Shown: positions 15,762-25,561, counted from the first letter of the stretch. The stretch is 56,113 nt of DNA from Oscillospiraceae bacterium (GCA_017416325.1 JAFQCV010000015.1:1-56113); one strand, 5' to 3'. The notes: generated from the sequence alone by a model not told the origin. Made by a program: numbers and translations.

Positions 15762-17081
15762 ATGCTGAAAGTTGTAAAATTTGGCGGCTCCTCCATGGCG
15801 GATGCCGGCCAGTACCGGAAGATCCGGGATATTCTTCAGGCAGATCCTGCCCGCCGTGTGGTGATCGTCAGCGCTGCCGGTAAGCGGTTCAGCGGTGACC
15901 ACAAGCTGACGGATCTACTCTATCTGTGTCACGCCCATGTGCAGTACGGCGTAGACTGCAGCCGTATTTTTAAAATGATCACCTCCCGGTATCTGGATAT
16001 TCAGAGCGATCTGGATCTGGACCTGGATCTGGGTCCTGAGCTGGAAGAGCTGAAGGCCAGCATCGACGCTAAAAAGGTTTCTCAGGAAGAATTGGTCAGC
16101 CGCGGCGAATATTTCTCCGCCAAGCTGATGGCGGCGTATCTGGGCTTCCAGTTTATCGATGCCGCAGACTGGGTGAAGTTCAACATGGACGGCACCGTGA
16201 ATCAGGAAGCCTCCTACGAGGCTCTGCGCAGCCGGATCACCCCCGGCTACGGCTGCGTGATCCCCGGCTTCTACGGCGTGATGCCCGACGGCGCTATCCA
16301 CACCTTCTCCCGGGGCGGCAGCGATATCACCGGCTCTCTGGCAGCCGCCGCGCTGGATGCCGATGTGTATGAAAACTGGACCGATGTTTCCGGTATTTTG
16401 ATGGCTGACCCCCGGATCGTGGAAGATCCTCAGGCCATTTCTGAGGTTACATACGATGAGCTGCGGGAACTGAGCTACTCCGGCGCGCAGGTCCTTCACG
16501 AGGACTGCATCTTCCCTGTCCGGGAAAAGAATATCCCTGTAAACATCCGCAACACCAACGACCCCGAGGCGCCCGGAACCATGATCCGCAGCACCTCCCA
16601 GGGTGAAACCGATCCGGACCGGTTTATCACCGGCATCACCGGTAAGAAGGATTTCTCCATTATCTCCCTGAGCAAGCGGGGTATGAGTAATCAGGTCGGT
16701 GTGCTGCGGAAGGTTCTGACTGTGCTGGAGCGGCATAATATTTCTGTAGACTATGTACCCAACGGCATTGACAACGTTTCCGTGGTACTGCCCACCGCTT
16801 CTGTGGAAAAGGATCTGTATACCATCATGGCGCAGATCAAGCAGGAGGTTCAGCCGGACACCCTGGATGTCCACCATCAGATCGCTGTAGTCGCCGCTGT
16901 TGGCCGTCAGATGGCTTTCCGCCCGGGTATTTCCGGTAAGATCTTTGCCGCTCTGGGCGAATCCGGCATCAACATCCGTATGATCAACCAAGGTCCCGAC
17001 GAACTGAACATCATCTTCGGTGTGGACAACAAGGACTTTGCCGATGCCATCCGGGTGCTATACAACAGCTTTGTAAAGTAA
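15762..17081 (+). CDS. lysC: Aspartate kinase
   Basis: A 439-residue enzyme that phosphorylates aspartate, the entry to lysine, threonine and methionine synthesis. The amino-acid kinase domain begins VVKFGGSSMA (residues 4-13) and includes FSRGGSDITGSLAA (about 185-198) and the DPRIV segment. Two ACT domains follow (~305-375 and ~380-439), the site of end-product inhibition. Chosen ATG at 15762 follows AAAGAAAGGAATG and lies 17 bases after hom; a longer frame overlaps hom and is rejected. A run of alternating Asp-Leu (about 85-92) is an oddity in the linker. The single-chain form resembles the monofunctional class III type. Confidence 0.94.
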   Translation: MLKVVKFGGSSMADAGQYRKIRDILQADPARRVVIVSAAGKRFSGDHKLTDLLYLCHAHVQYGVDCSRIFKMITSRYLDIQSDLDLDLDLGPELEELKASIDAKKVSQEELVSRGEYFSAKLMAAYLGFQFIDAADWVKFNMDGTVNQEASYEALRSRITPGYGCVIPGFYGVMPDGAIHTFSRGGSDITGSLAAAALDADVYENWTDVSGILMADPRIVEDPQAISEVTYDELRELSYSGAQVLHEDCIFPVREKNIPVNIRNTNDPEAPGTMIRSTSQGETDPDRFITGITGKKDFSIISLSKRGMSNQVGVLRKVLTVLERHNISVDYVPNGIDNVSVVLPTASVEKDLYTIMAQIKQEVQPDTLDVHHQIAVVAAVGRQMAFRPGISGKIFAALGESGINIRMINQGPDELNIIFGVDNKDFADAIRVLYNSFVK

Positions 17082-17105
17082 TCTCATTTTTGGAGGGAAA
17101 TTATT

Positions 17106-18110
17106 ATGAAAAAGTATACTGTTGCCGTTCTGGGCGCCACCGGTGCCGTAGGACAGGAAATGATCAACGGTCTGCAGGAGCGCAAGTTCCCCGTGGGCAA
17201 GCTGATCCCCCTGGCATCAAGCAGAAGCGCCGGTAAGACCCTGAAATTCAACGGCGAGGATGTGACCATCCAGCTGGCCTGCGAAGAAGCTTTTGAGGGT
17301 GTGGACATTGTTCTGGGCGCTGCGGAGAATGACATTGCCGAAAAGTTCGCCCCTGCCATTGTCAAGGCCGGCGCTATTTTCGTGGATAACTCCTCTGCCT
17401 TCCGTCTGGACCCCAAGGTCCCGCTGATCGTGCCCGAGGTCAACCCCGAGGATGTGAAGTGGCACAACGGTATCATCTCCAACCCCAACTGCTCTACCAT
17501 CATCACCATGACCGCTGTGAACGCCCTGAACAGCCTCTCCCCCATCCGCACCATGACCACCTCTACTTATCAGGCGGTTTCCGGTGCCGGCGCGGAAGGC
17601 CCTGTGGAGCTGATGAATGAAGTGGAAGCCCTCCGGGAGGGCAAGACCTACCAGCCGAAGGTCTTCTCCCATCAGATCGCTTACAACCTGATCCCCCAGA
17701 TCGGCGGCGAGCAGTTTGAAGGCTACACCAGCGAAGAAATGAAGATGCAGAACGAGGGCCGCAAGATCATGCATCTGCCGGAGCTGAAGGTCAGCTGCAC
17801 CTGTGTCCGTGTTCCCGTTGTTCGCAGCCACTCCATTTCCGTTTCCTGCCACTTTGACATTCCTGTCACCGTAGAGCAGGTGCGGGAGGTTCTTGCCAAG
17901 GCTCCCGGCGTGAAGCTGGTGGATGATCTGGCTAACAAGCAGTATCCCATGCCTCTGGACACCTCCAACCAGGATCTGGTGTTCGTGGGCCGTATCCGTC
18001 CCGACCTGACTGACGACTGCGGCATCTGCCTGTGGTGCTGCGGCGACCAGGTTCGCAAGGGCGCTGCTATCAACGCCATCCAGATCGCGGAGCTGCTGAT
18101 CGAAAAATAA
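17106..18110 (+). CDS. asd: Aspartate-semialdehyde dehydrogenase
   Basis: A 334-residue NADPH enzyme reducing aspartyl phosphate to aspartate semialdehyde. GATGAVGQEMINGL at residues 9-22 is the nucleotide loop; SNPNCSTIIT near 125 carries the catalytic Cys; QAVSGAGAEG follows; the catalytic His is in RVPVVRSHS near 240. ATG at 17106 is 24 bases after lysC and is preceded by GGAGGGAAATT. Last gene of hom-lysC-asd, closed by a strong terminator. Length is normal for the family. Confidence 0.96.
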   Translation: MKKYTVAVLGATGAVGQEMINGLQERKFPVGKLIPLASSRSAGKTLKFNGEDVTIQLACEEAFEGVDIVLGAAENDIAEKFAPAIVKAGAIFVDNSSAFRLDPKVPLIVPEVNPEDVKWHNGIISNPNCSTIITMTAVNALNSLSPIRTMTTSTYQAVSGAGAEGPVELMNEVEALREGKTYQPKVFSHQIAYNLIPQIGGEQFEGYTSEEMKMQNEGRKIMHLPELKVSCTCVRVPVVRSHSISVSCHFDIPVTVEQVREVLAKAPGVKLVDDLANKQYPMPLDTSNQDLVFVGRIRPDLTDDCGICLWCCGDQVRKGAAINAIQIAELLIEK

Positions 18111-18121
18111 TGGATAATCAT

Positions 18122-18159
18122 AAAATCTCCGAAATGCTGACGCATTTCGGAGATTTTTT
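18122..18159. terminator. Bidirectional terminator between asd and the LCP gene
   Basis: A perfect 16-bp stem AAAATCTCCGAAATGC / GCATTTCGGAGATTTT with a TGAC loop, A-run on one side and T-run on the other; it serves both convergent operons. Confidence 0.9.
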
Positions 18160-18165
18160 ATACAT

Positions 18166-19287
18166 TTATCCGTAAATAAAAGCCTTTAGATACTGGTTGC
18201 ACTGGATCAGATTCGGCACCATCACCTGCATGCCCATGATGGTAGAGCCGTAATACTGGCCGCTTTGGGGTACTTTTCCACTCTTGATCCCACCGCTGGA
18301 TTTCAACGCATTCAGGGATTCTGTAGCCAACTCGATAATTTCGTTGGGTGCCAGGTCCGTTTGCACATAGGGAAGCACCTGATCGATCAGCTGCAACACC
18401 TGCGAAACTGACATATTTTTGGCAGATGCCGCAACCGTCTGCAGAAGATTGCGCTGCCGCTCTGTCCGCTTGTGGTCAGAATCGATCTGGCGAATCCGGC
18501 AGTATTCCAGCGCCGCTCTGCCGTCCAAATGATTCACACCGGCTGACAGTGTTCCATATTTCCCCATATTGGTCAAATACCTTGCTTCAGCTGCAGTCAG
18601 ATTGATATCTACACCGCCCAGGATGTCGATAATCTTCTCAAACTGTCTGAAATCCACTTCCACATTGCCGTCGATTATCACACCAAAGTTTTTCTCGATG
18701 GTGGCATTAAGAAGCTCGATTCCGCCAAAGCGGTAGGCCGCATTGATCCGGTTGTCGCTGTAGCCGCCGGGGATCTGCACATACAGGTCCCGCATAAGGG
18801 AAACCATGGAAAGGCTGTTGGTTCTTTTGTTGATGCTCAGCAGAATCATGGAGTCCGTCCTGGCTCTGGTGCCTGCAGAACTGGCATCCTTGCCCACCAG
18901 CAAAATATTGATCACATCTTCACTTTGCAGCCGCTCTACTTCCGGCCATGCAAAATTAGGCCGGGTGGGTGCGGGAGGCTGGGTAGTAGGTTGGGTCGGT
19001 TGGGTAGGCTCGGTAGGCTCGGTTCCCTCTGTCCCCTGGGTGGAAGCGGTAGGCTCCTGTGTGGTTTCCGGAGGATCTGTCTCAAAGTCCTCCAAATGGG
19101 GCGGAATGACGGAAATCGTTTCATCGGGTAGCGCAGAGCCCAACTTATTGAATATGTAAGTGCCTCCAACGGCGATCACCAATGTTACTGTCAGAATCAG
19201 CGCCAACAGTACGATCAAAGCAATCAAGGCAGTCTTTTTCCAATTCTTCCAGATTTTCCAGTTTTTAAATTTTGCGTTTTCTTTCAT
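18166..19287 (-). CDS. LytR-CpsA-Psr (LCP) family wall-polymer ligase
   Basis: A 373-residue membrane-anchored extracellular protein. A basic N-terminus and one membrane helix (~18-42) are followed by a Thr/Pro/Glu-rich linker (about 65-110) and an LCP domain (~120-330). Conserved LCP residues are visible: GTRARTDSMILLSIN, MVSLMRDLYVQIPG, NRINAAYRFGG, GGVDINLT, LDGRAALEYCRIRQ and RTERQRNLL. LCP enzymes move undecaprenyl-linked polymers onto peptidoglycan. It is the last gene of the polysaccharide operon, consistent with attaching the finished polymer to the wall. ATG at 19287 is 3 bases after the acetyltransferase stop. Confidence 0.92.
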   Translation of the reverse strand: MKENAKFKNWKIWKNWKKTALIALIVLLALILTVTLVIAVGGTYIFNKLGSALPDETISVIPPHLEDFETDPPETTQEPTASTQGTEGTEPTEPTQPTQPTTQPPAPTRPNFAWPEVERLQSEDVINILLVGKDASSAGTRARTDSMILLSINKRTNSLSMVSLMRDLYVQIPGGYSDNRINAAYRFGGIELLNATIEKNFGVIIDGNVEVDFRQFEKIIDILGGVDINLTAAEARYLTNMGKYGTLSAGVNHLDGRAALEYCRIRQIDSDHKRTERQRNLLQTVAASAKNMSVSQVLQLIDQVLPYVQTDLAPNEIIELATESLNALKSSGGIKSGKVPQSGQYYGSTIMGMQVMVPNLIQCNQYLKAFIYG

Positions 19288-19290
19288 TAG

Positions 19291-19803
19291 TTATTTCTCT
19301 CCCTGTCTGTTTCCAACACAATACCACAGCAGCTGATTCGTCAGTTGGGGGGCATAATATCTTTCTGCATTTACGGCTTTCGCTTCCACCCGGGGATAGC
19401 CGCTTTTTTCATAAAACCGAACCGCCCGCCGGTTCTCCGGAGAAACGCACCAAAAGATCCGGTTTAAGCCCTGTTCAGTCAGGCCCAGCTGCAAAATCCG
19501 CGCCATAGCTTCCCGGGCGCAGCCGGTTCCCATAGCATCGGGATGGATGGCAATGGCAAATTCCGCGTCCTTTTGCTGCCGGTCGATATGCTTGAGGCTG
19601 ACAGTCCCCAGATAGGTGTCTTCCTCGTTGACAACAGCCAGATGAAGCTGATTATCGCTATTCTGACTATCTGCGATAAAATTCAGGCAATCCTGCAACG
19701 TTTTTTCTAAAAATCTGCCTTGCAGGTGGGCTACCGCATCCGGGTCATGCATCCACTGCAGCATCCGGGGGGCGTCCTTCGGTTCCAGGTTTCTCAGTTT
19801 CAC
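19291..19803 (-). CDS. GNAT family N-acetyltransferase (RimJ/RimL type)
   Basis: A 170-residue cytoplasmic acetyl-CoA dependent acetyltransferase. It starts KLRNLEPKDAPRMLQWMHD, has YLGTVSLKHID and AEFAIAIHPDAMGTGCAREAM (acetyl-CoA pyrophosphate loop, about 90-110) and ENRRAVRFYEKSGY near 145. GTG at 19803 overlaps the previous stop as GTGA, so its translation is coupled to the TagB-like gene. Place in the operon suggests acetylation of an amino sugar or a nucleotide sugar, but proteins are equally possible substrates. Confidence 0.85.
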   Translation of the reverse strand: MKLRNLEPKDAPRMLQWMHDPDAVAHLQGRFLEKTLQDCLNFIADSQNSDNQLHLAVVNEEDTYLGTVSLKHIDRQQKDAEFAIAIHPDAMGTGCAREAMARILQLGLTEQGLNRIFWCVSPENRRAVRFYEKSGYPRVEAKAVNAERYYAPQLTNQLLWYCVGNRQGEK

Positions 19804-21095
19804 CTTTGCTCACGGTCCTTTATCAATTCTTCCAAGATTCCGGTACTGGGTGTGCTGTTCAGGCCGCCATACAGCTTCTGGGCAATTCTCTGCCGGGTTT
19901 CTGCCAAGGGGTCTTTTCCGGCTGCCAGTTGCTCCAAACAGGCAAACAGTTCCTCCCGGGTATGCACGATATAGCACCCTTCCAGCATGGTTTTGGTATG
20001 GGGCGAAGGGGTCAAAGGCATATTGGAGGCACAGTAGATCATCGGCTTGCCTGTCACAAAATACTCCGGCATGATGCCGGAAATATCCGTAACCAGAACA
20101 GATGTCCCCCACATGGTGGAAAAATACTCTTTTTGACGATCCAGGCTCACATTGGGAAGTGCCTGGATCTGGCTGAGAAAATCCTGCGCCTGCTGCGCCG
20201 TCATTTCCCCGGTCTTTTGAAAATTCTCCAACGCCAAGGGATGGGGTCGGAACAGAAAATCCATATCTGCATGGCTCCGGGCATAGTCCAGCAGAGCCTG
20301 ATAATATTCGAAAAAGTTCGTGCCGCCCAACGCCGGATCTGTGGTCCAACGGGGTGTCCAGAGCACCCGGAAGCTGTTTTGGGAAAAGTCCCAGGCAGGG
20401 CTCACCGCTTCCCGCTTGGCTGCGATCTCTTCCATGCCGGGCAGGCCCTTATATACGCTCTTTTGCAGACCCAGGGCGTGGAGCAGCCCGCCCATTTTAC
20501 GGTTTCGCTCCGCAACATACGGAGATTCCGCAAAATAGCAGTACACATACCGGAAAAAGCTCCGCTCCATCACCGTATCGATGATCTGCTCTGTCATACT
20601 CATGCCGTACATCACCAGGCAGATCCGGCAGTAGCGGCTGACCAAGGCGCTGTCATAGCAGCTTGGCAGAAAATCGTTGTAGGGTCTGGGATAGAAAATA
20701 TAATCCAGTTTCAGGGCGGATAAATCCAGCCAAGTTTCTCCGTCCCAGGCGCTTACTGCCTGGCGGTAGCCCTGGCTGAGAAAATAGTCATAGGTGTCGT
20801 TTTTTGCGGTATCCCCCACCAGTTGCCGGTTCTCCATATTGGATGGAACACAGATGAGCAACGGCTCAAACCGGGGATCGTTCAGCATCTGCCGGTATAC
20901 CGGTATCAGCTTGCTCCACGCAGGGATAAACTGGCACAGAAAGCCCACACGGATCGGGCCGGTGGAATCTACATTTCTTCGCTGTGCCAAGAAGCCTACA
21001 GCTGCTTTGATATCGAAAATGCCATTCTTGACGCCCCGGCCAAGGCTGTGTATCAAAGGAACAGCTTTCAAGCTGTCCTTCAGAGATCGTTTCAA
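19800..21095 (-). CDS. CDP-glycerol/TagB-like polymer transferase
   Basis: A 431-residue peripheral enzyme resembling the catalytic half of TagB/TagF glycerophosphotransferases. The C-terminal half shows the family pattern: VLWTPRWTTDP, FLFRPHPLALENF, VSLDRQKEYFSTMWGTSVLVTDISGIMPEYFVTGKPMIYC (split over ~330-370), the part holding the nucleotide-binding Ser/Glu residues. The N-terminal half (GPIRVGFLCQFIPAW) is a less conserved Rossmann-like region. TTG at 21095 follows GAGAGGG with a 7-base gap. It follows the flippase by 18 bases. It may add glycerol phosphate or another alditol phosphate to the polysaccharide; no CDP-glycerol synthase gene is seen here. Confidence 0.82.
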   Translation of the reverse strand: MKRSLKDSLKAVPLIHSLGRGVKNGIFDIKAAVGFLAQRRNVDSTGPIRVGFLCQFIPAWSKLIPVYRQMLNDPRFEPLLICVPSNMENRQLVGDTAKNDTYDYFLSQGYRQAVSAWDGETWLDLSALKLDYIFYPRPYNDFLPSCYDSALVSRYCRICLVMYGMSMTEQIIDTVMERSFFRYVYCYFAESPYVAERNRKMGGLLHALGLQKSVYKGLPGMEEIAAKREAVSPAWDFSQNSFRVLWTPRWTTDPALGGTNFFEYYQALLDYARSHADMDFLFRPHPLALENFQKTGEMTAQQAQDFLSQIQALPNVSLDRQKEYFSTMWGTSVLVTDISGIMPEYFVTGKPMIYCASNMPLTPSPHTKTMLEGCYIVHTREELFACLEQLAAGKDPLAETRQRIAQKLYGGLNSTPSTGILEELIKDREQR

Positions 21096-21113
21096 AACAA
21101 TCCCTCTCTTTCT

Positions 21114-22553
21114 TTAGGTATCCGCATTGGCGCGGAAGGTTCGCAGAAGCTTCCCGATGTCCCGGTAGCGCAATGCCACGCCTGTTACCAAGACCGCGGC
21201 TACCGCCAACCGAATTACAAGGTAATCATACAGCGCCATCGCCGCGGCGGAGAGCGCCAAGAAAGCCAGCAATATCAGCAGCAGACCCCGCATATCGAAA
21301 AGCCTGTCTTGACTACCCTGTTTTTTCAGGGTGCGCTTCATTGCCATATAGTTGGCTCCGGCAAAGACCAGGTAGCTCAAAAGTGTGGTGTAGGCTGCCG
21401 CCAAGAAGCCAAGCTTCGGGATCAGCAGGGCATTGAGCACAATATTGAGAACGGCTGCGCCCAAAGAGGCAAGGACCAGCAGGCCCTTTTGCGCATAGTA
21501 AAACTGAATGTTGATGAACAGCTGGGAATAAAACAGCAGCAGAACACTCATAGCCACCGGGCCTACTGCCCAGACAGCCTGGGCATATTCCTCCCCTGCC
21601 AGCAGGTATATCAGCTCCGGTGCCAGGCCGATGACACCCAACAGCAGCACAGCCATCAGCGCACCGATGATATTGGCGATCTTGGGGGAGTCTACGGTAT
21701 TTTTTGCCTTGATGTTTCGGTACAGCCAAGGCACATAGGCGTCATTGATGGCGTTGAGTACAAAATTCAGCACCAACGCCAAGGTGCATGCCACACCGTA
21801 GATACCCGCCTTATCCTGCCCGGCGTAGTGACTGATCATGATCCGGTCACTTTGGTTGAATATCACCTGGGACATATAGTACGGGATCAGCGGCACATTG
21901 AAAGAAAGGGCGTAGCGCCAGTATTTCTTATGGAAGAAGCTCTTGCCCCGGAGGAGGTTGCGAATATAGATCGCGCCGCCAAAGGCAACCACCACGACTG
22001 CGTAGCCAACGATCCGGGCATAGCCTTTCTCGGGACTTGCCGTGACCAAAAAGTAGGCAAGCAGCGGAGACAGCACAGCAATGAGCAGTGTCACCGCCGC
22101 TACCGGCTTATACCGGAAGGAAAAGCGCAGCTTTCCGTACCAGCAGGACAGGGAGAAGGTCGTCACGACCTCCGCCACCATCAGCAGCACCAAGGCTGTG
22201 GGCAGTTCAAACAGGGCGTTAAAGAATCCCCGAAATGGCAGGTAGACCGCCAAAAAAGCGGCTGCCAAAACCGTACAGATGCCTTGAATGGCGGCAATAT
22301 AGCGGTCGGCATCCTCTTCAAACCGGACCATCGCCGTATTGAAGCAGCCGAAGGCCAGATACAAGGTGATAAAAATGGTTAAAATGGAACTCCAGGAGGT
22401 ATAGACCATATACTGACCATACTGCTGAGTGGTCATCAGCCGGGTAAACAGGGGCAGTGTCAAGAAAGACAGGCATTTTTGCAGAATACTGCAAACGGTA
22501 TAGGTTACCGAAGCCTTCACCGCCACCGGCGTTTCCTTCCATTTTTTCAGCAT
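21114..22553 (-). CDS. Polysaccharide flippase (Wzx/MOP family)
   Basis: A ~479-residue integral membrane protein with about 14 hydrophobic helices, as in the Wzx/PST group. N-terminus ASVTYTVCSILQKCLSFLTLPLFTRLMTT is characteristic: helix 1 followed by the conserved P-x-x-T/R-L loop. It would move undecaprenyl-linked repeat units across the membrane. ATG at 22553 is preceded by GAGAGGACC; an ATG eight codons upstream lacks a ribosome site. Located 16 bases after the FdtB-like gene. Confidence 0.9.
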   Translation of the reverse strand: MLKKWKETPVAVKASVTYTVCSILQKCLSFLTLPLFTRLMTTQQYGQYMVYTSWSSILTIFITLYLAFGCFNTAMVRFEEDADRYIAAIQGICTVLAAAFLAVYLPFRGFFNALFELPTALVLLMVAEVVTTFSLSCWYGKLRFSFRYKPVAAVTLLIAVLSPLLAYFLVTASPEKGYARIVGYAVVVVAFGGAIYIRNLLRGKSFFHKKYWRYALSFNVPLIPYYMSQVIFNQSDRIMISHYAGQDKAGIYGVACTLALVLNFVLNAINDAYVPWLYRNIKAKNTVDSPKIANIIGALMAVLLLGVIGLAPELIYLLAGEEYAQAVWAVGPVAMSVLLLFYSQLFINIQFYYAQKGLLVLASLGAAVLNIVLNALLIPKLGFLAAAYTTLLSYLVFAGANYMAMKRTLKKQGSQDRLFDMRGLLLILLAFLALSAAAMALYDYLVIRLAVAAVLVTGVALRYRDIGKLLRTFRANADT

Positions 22554-22569
22554 AAAAAACGGTCCTCTC

Positions 22570-23667
22570 TCAGGCAAAGCTATTCACTGCTTCGATGACC
22601 CAGCTTACCTGGTCAGGGGTCATTCCATAGTACATGGGGATGCTCAATTCCTCCCCGCTGATCCGCTCCGCAATGGGGAGACTCCCCTTGGGAAGACCCA
22701 GCTCCTGATAACAAGGCTGCAGGTGCATAGGGATCGGGTAGTGCTTCACCGTGCCTATCCCCTGCTGCGCCAAGTGCGCCTCCAGTTCGTCCCGGCGCTG
22801 GCAGCGCAGGGCAAATACATGCCACACGCAGGCCGTATCCGGCAGACAACGGGGCAGGACTACCTGCGGGTTGGTAATTTCCCGCAGATACCGCTGGGCG
22901 ATCTGGTTTCGAAATGCGTTCATTCGATCCAGATGGGGCAGCTTGACGGAAAGCAGCGCCGCTTGCAGCTCATCCAGCCGGGAATTATGACCCTTATACA
23001 CATGATGGTATTTATAATCGGAGCCATAGTTGCCCAATGCCCGAACCTTGTCCGCCAAAGCCGGATCGTTGGTGACCACCGCGCCGGCATCTCCCAAAGC
23101 CCCCAGATTCTTGCCGGGATAGAAGCTAAAGCCGGCCGCGTCTCCGAAAGTGCCCACCAATTTACCCCGATACCGGGCGCCGTGAGCCTGGGCGCAGTCC
23201 TCTACCACGTAGAGATTATGCTTCTTCGCCAGCCTCATAATGGGGTCCATATCGCAAGGCTGTCCGTAAAGATGCACCGGCATGATCGCTTTGGTCTTGG
23301 GGGTGATTTTTTCTTCGATAAGGTTGGGGTCCAAGTTATAGGTGCTAAGATCCGGCTCAACAAACACCGGCACAGCGCCTACATAGGTAACTGCCAAAGC
23401 TGTGGCAATATAGGTATTGGAGGGGACCAGCACCTCGTCGCCGGGGCCGATCTCCAGCGCCCGGAGGATCAGCATCAGCGCATCCAGACCGTTGCCCACG
23501 CCAACGCAGTGATCCACACCGCAGTAGGCCGCAAAGGCTGCCTCGAAGGCTTCGTCTTCTTTGCCGCCGATATACCAGCTATTGCTGAGAACCCGGTCAA
23601 AGGCAGCCTTGAACTCCGCCTCCAGCTCCTGTTCCATAGGGCGAAAGGTCGCAAAAGGCACTTTCAT
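22570..23667 (-). CDS. DegT/DnrJ/EryC1 sugar aminotransferase (FdtB/QdtB-like)
   Basis: A 365-residue PLP enzyme. Start [36 protein letters not shown] near 50-68, [13 protein letters not shown] near 85, [14 protein letters not shown] near 155 and the PLP Lys in [16 protein letters not shown] near 185 mark the nucleotide-sugar aminotransferase family. The preceding gene is an FdtA-like 3,4-ketoisomerase, so the product is most likely a dTDP-3-amino-3,6-dideoxyhexose (Fuc3N or Qui3N). ATG at 23667 overlaps the previous stop as ATGA, coupling the two. Confidence 0.9.
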   Translation of the reverse strand: MKVPFATFRPMEQELEAEFKAAFDRVLSNSWYIGGKEDEAFEAAFAAYCGVDHCVGVGNGLDALMLILRALEIGPGDEVLVPSNTYIATALAVTYVGAVPVFVEPDLSTYNLDPNLIEEKITPKTKAIMPVHLYGQPCDMDPIMRLAKKHNLYVVEDCAQAHGARYRGKLVGTFGDAAGFSFYPGKNLGALGDAGAVVTNDPALADKVRALGNYGSDYKYHHVYKGHNSRLDELQAALLSVKLPHLDRMNAFRNQIAQRYLREITNPQVVLPRCLPDTACVWHVFALRCQRRDELEAHLAQQGIGTVKHYPIPMHLQPCYQELGLPKGSLPIAERISGEELSIPMYYGMTPDQVSWVIEAVNSFA

Positions 23668-24083
23668 GGGCAGCCGTCCTCCCTCCTGCCGCGAACCATA
23701 TCCAAAAACCGCGCATAGTCCCGGATATAATCCGCCTCATCATAATGCTCCGATGCCAACACCAGCAGCACCGCACCCTCAGAAAAATCATACATTTCCC
23801 GCCAGGTATCGTTGCTGATGTATAGGCCTAAGGTGGGATCATCCAAAAGGATCTCCCGGCGTTCCTGCCCGTCCTCCAAGGCAACTTTACAGCTGCCGTG
23901 GACGCATACCAGGATCTGCTCCAGGCACCGGTGGGCATGCTTACCACGAACAACACCGGGCAGGGTGTCGTAAATATAATACACTCGTTTTACCTGGAAA
24001 GGAATATCCTCCATAGCTTCCAGCGCCACCAACTGTCCCCGTTCATCTCCATGGGGTGGGAAGCGGTATGTTTTGATCTCCAT
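23664..24083 (-). CDS. FdtA/WxcM-like dTDP-sugar 3,4-ketoisomerase
   Basis: A 139-residue cupin. The pattern [21 protein letters not shown], then [20 protein letters not shown] with the catalytic His-x-His (about 48-50), and [24 protein letters not shown] is that of FdtA/QdtA enzymes, which turn dTDP-4-keto-6-deoxyglucose into the 3-keto isomer. ATG at 24083 follows GGGAGGTTTGCC; an upstream ATG lies 10 codons earlier without a ribosome site. It uses the RmlB product (30176-31195) and feeds the aminotransferase it overlaps. Galacto versus gluco stereochemistry cannot be told from sequence. Confidence 0.88.
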   Translation of the reverse strand: MEIKTYRFPPHGDERGQLVALEAMEDIPFQVKRVYYIYDTLPGVVRGKHAHRCLEQILVCVHGSCKVALEDGQERREILLDDPTLGLYISNDTWREMYDFSEGAVLLVLASEHYDEADYIRDYARFLDMVRGRREDGCP

Positions 24084-24100
24084 GGCAAACCTCCCGCGAT

Positions 24101-25561
24101 TTATGGTCTCCATTTTTGCCGCAGCTTTACAGCCAGTCCTAAAATATAATCCACAGGAAAACGGGCCAGTAAATACCCATTCCCCCTGCGCACCAGATCC
24201 AGCCGCAGCTGACGGTTGGTATAATTTTTCGCGTACATTTTTTGCAGCTTTTGGGTATCCGGCAAAGTATAGTCAAGGGCAAGGCCGGTTTCTCCCGTTT
24301 CCAAAAGCAGCTGCAGCCGCTGGGTAAAAGCATCCGGAGTCAGCACCGCCCGGGAAAGCTTTTCTTCCTTCTCCCGGCGGTAGTCCGGCTGCTCCACCAG
24401 CTTATCGATCTCCTGCAAAGTCTGCTCTACGGTGTCAAATTCGATCCCCAGCTGCTTCTGGTCCAACAAAAAGCCGTCAGAGATATCGTCATGCCGCAAT
24501 GTCACCGGCACTTTCCCGGCTGCGGCCGCGTACTGGAACATAAGCCCGCCGCAAACAGGATAGGTACTTAAATAAAACAGGCAATGCTCCAAGATCCCAA
24601 ACAAGTCCTGCCGCTCCGGGGTATGCCAGACCCGCCCCGGGAACTCTCTGGACAGAATATCCAGCTGGGTGCTGTCACCGCTGCCGGCGTACCAGAACAC
24701 CACCTGGGGATGCCTGCGGAGCATCTGCGCCGCCAAACGGTAGTAGGCATTGTCCGCGCTCTGGGTCTTATAAAGCGCGCCGCCGGAGAAAACCAGCTGC
24801 TGTTTCTCCGGGTCGAAAGGCTCGGGATATCCGGCAAAGGCCTGATATTGGTCCAGCCGGGGGTAAAAGGGCAGCTTTACCAGTTTTTCTTTGGGGATAC
24901 CGCGGTAGGCTGCCGAGATCGCGCCGCCGTAATCCCGAAATTCGATATATTTATCCGCACACCGGCTTCCCAGCCAGTATGCGTGGTCTGTCAGGTTGAT
25001 CTGATAGCGCACCCGGTCCTTGGGCACGCGCAAGAAAGCGGTGGTCACCACCACATCGTCTGCGTTGGCGTACATAAAAAGATGCCGGACGCCGCTGCTC
25101 CGGATAATTTCCTGCAAGTTTTGAATATCTTCCGTTTTTTTCTTGTTTTCCAGCAGGCATACCTGTCCGCCGCTGGACTGCACCAGGGAAAATACCGATT
25201 CCAGTCCCGGCGCCCACTCCCGGCGGGTAACCAGGATCACGTTTTTCAAACGGCACAGCGCCCGAAGATACACAGTCAGCAAGCCGCGACTACCCAACCC
25301 GAAGCCATCGTAAAACAGCACCCGGTCATCTTGCGCCGGGATCGCCGTTTCCGGCACCGGCAGTTTTTCCGCCACCTGGGAAAGGATATCCTCCAGAGCA
25401 TCGCTTTGATAGCACTGATTGGCAGAGTATAAGGTCAAAGCGCAGGTAGCCACTGTATTCAGGGTCTGCTCCAGTTTCCCACGCCGCAGCTGAGCACGGG
25501 CGATGGCTGTCAGCTTGCTGACCCGCTTTTCTAATTTTGCTTTTGCGGTTACGGCATCCAA
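24101..25561 (-). CDS. Glycosyltransferase, GT-B fold (family 4-like)
   Basis: A ~486-residue cytoplasmic enzyme. A helical N-terminus (~1-70) precedes two Rossmann-like halves: VLFYDGFGLGSRGLLTVYLRALC (about 80) and QQLVFSGGALYKTQSADNAYY (about 265) with VVFWYAGSGD, WHTPERQDLFGILEHCLFYLSTYP and GGLMFQYAAAAGKVPVTLRHDD, a typical GT-B donor site. Start: GTG at 25570 has AAAGGAG only one base away, so TTG at 25561 (10-base spacing) is preferred. Sugar donor and acceptor unknown. The ~100-residue helical tail after the catalytic half is longer than in usual GT4 enzymes. Confidence 0.75.
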   Translation of the reverse strand: MDAVTAKAKLEKRVSKLTAIARAQLRRGKLEQTLNTVATCALTLYSANQCYQSDALEDILSQVAEKLPVPETAIPAQDDRVLFYDGFGLGSRGLLTVYLRALCRLKNVILVTRREWAPGLESVFSLVQSSGGQVCLLENKKKTEDIQNLQEIIRSSGVRHLFMYANADDVVVTTAFLRVPKDRVRYQINLTDHAYWLGSRCADKYIEFRDYGGAISAAYRGIPKEKLVKLPFYPRLDQYQAFAGYPEPFDPEKQQLVFSGGALYKTQSADNAYYRLAAQMLRRHPQVVFWYAGSGDSTQLDILSREFPGRVWHTPERQDLFGILEHCLFYLSTYPVCGGLMFQYAAAAGKVPVTLRHDDISDGFLLDQKQLGIEFDTVEQTLQEIDKLVEQPDYRREKEEKLSRAVLTPDAFTQRLQLLLETGETGLALDYTLPDTQKLQKMYAKNYTNRQLRLDLVRRGNGYLLARFPVDYILGLAVKLRQKWRP

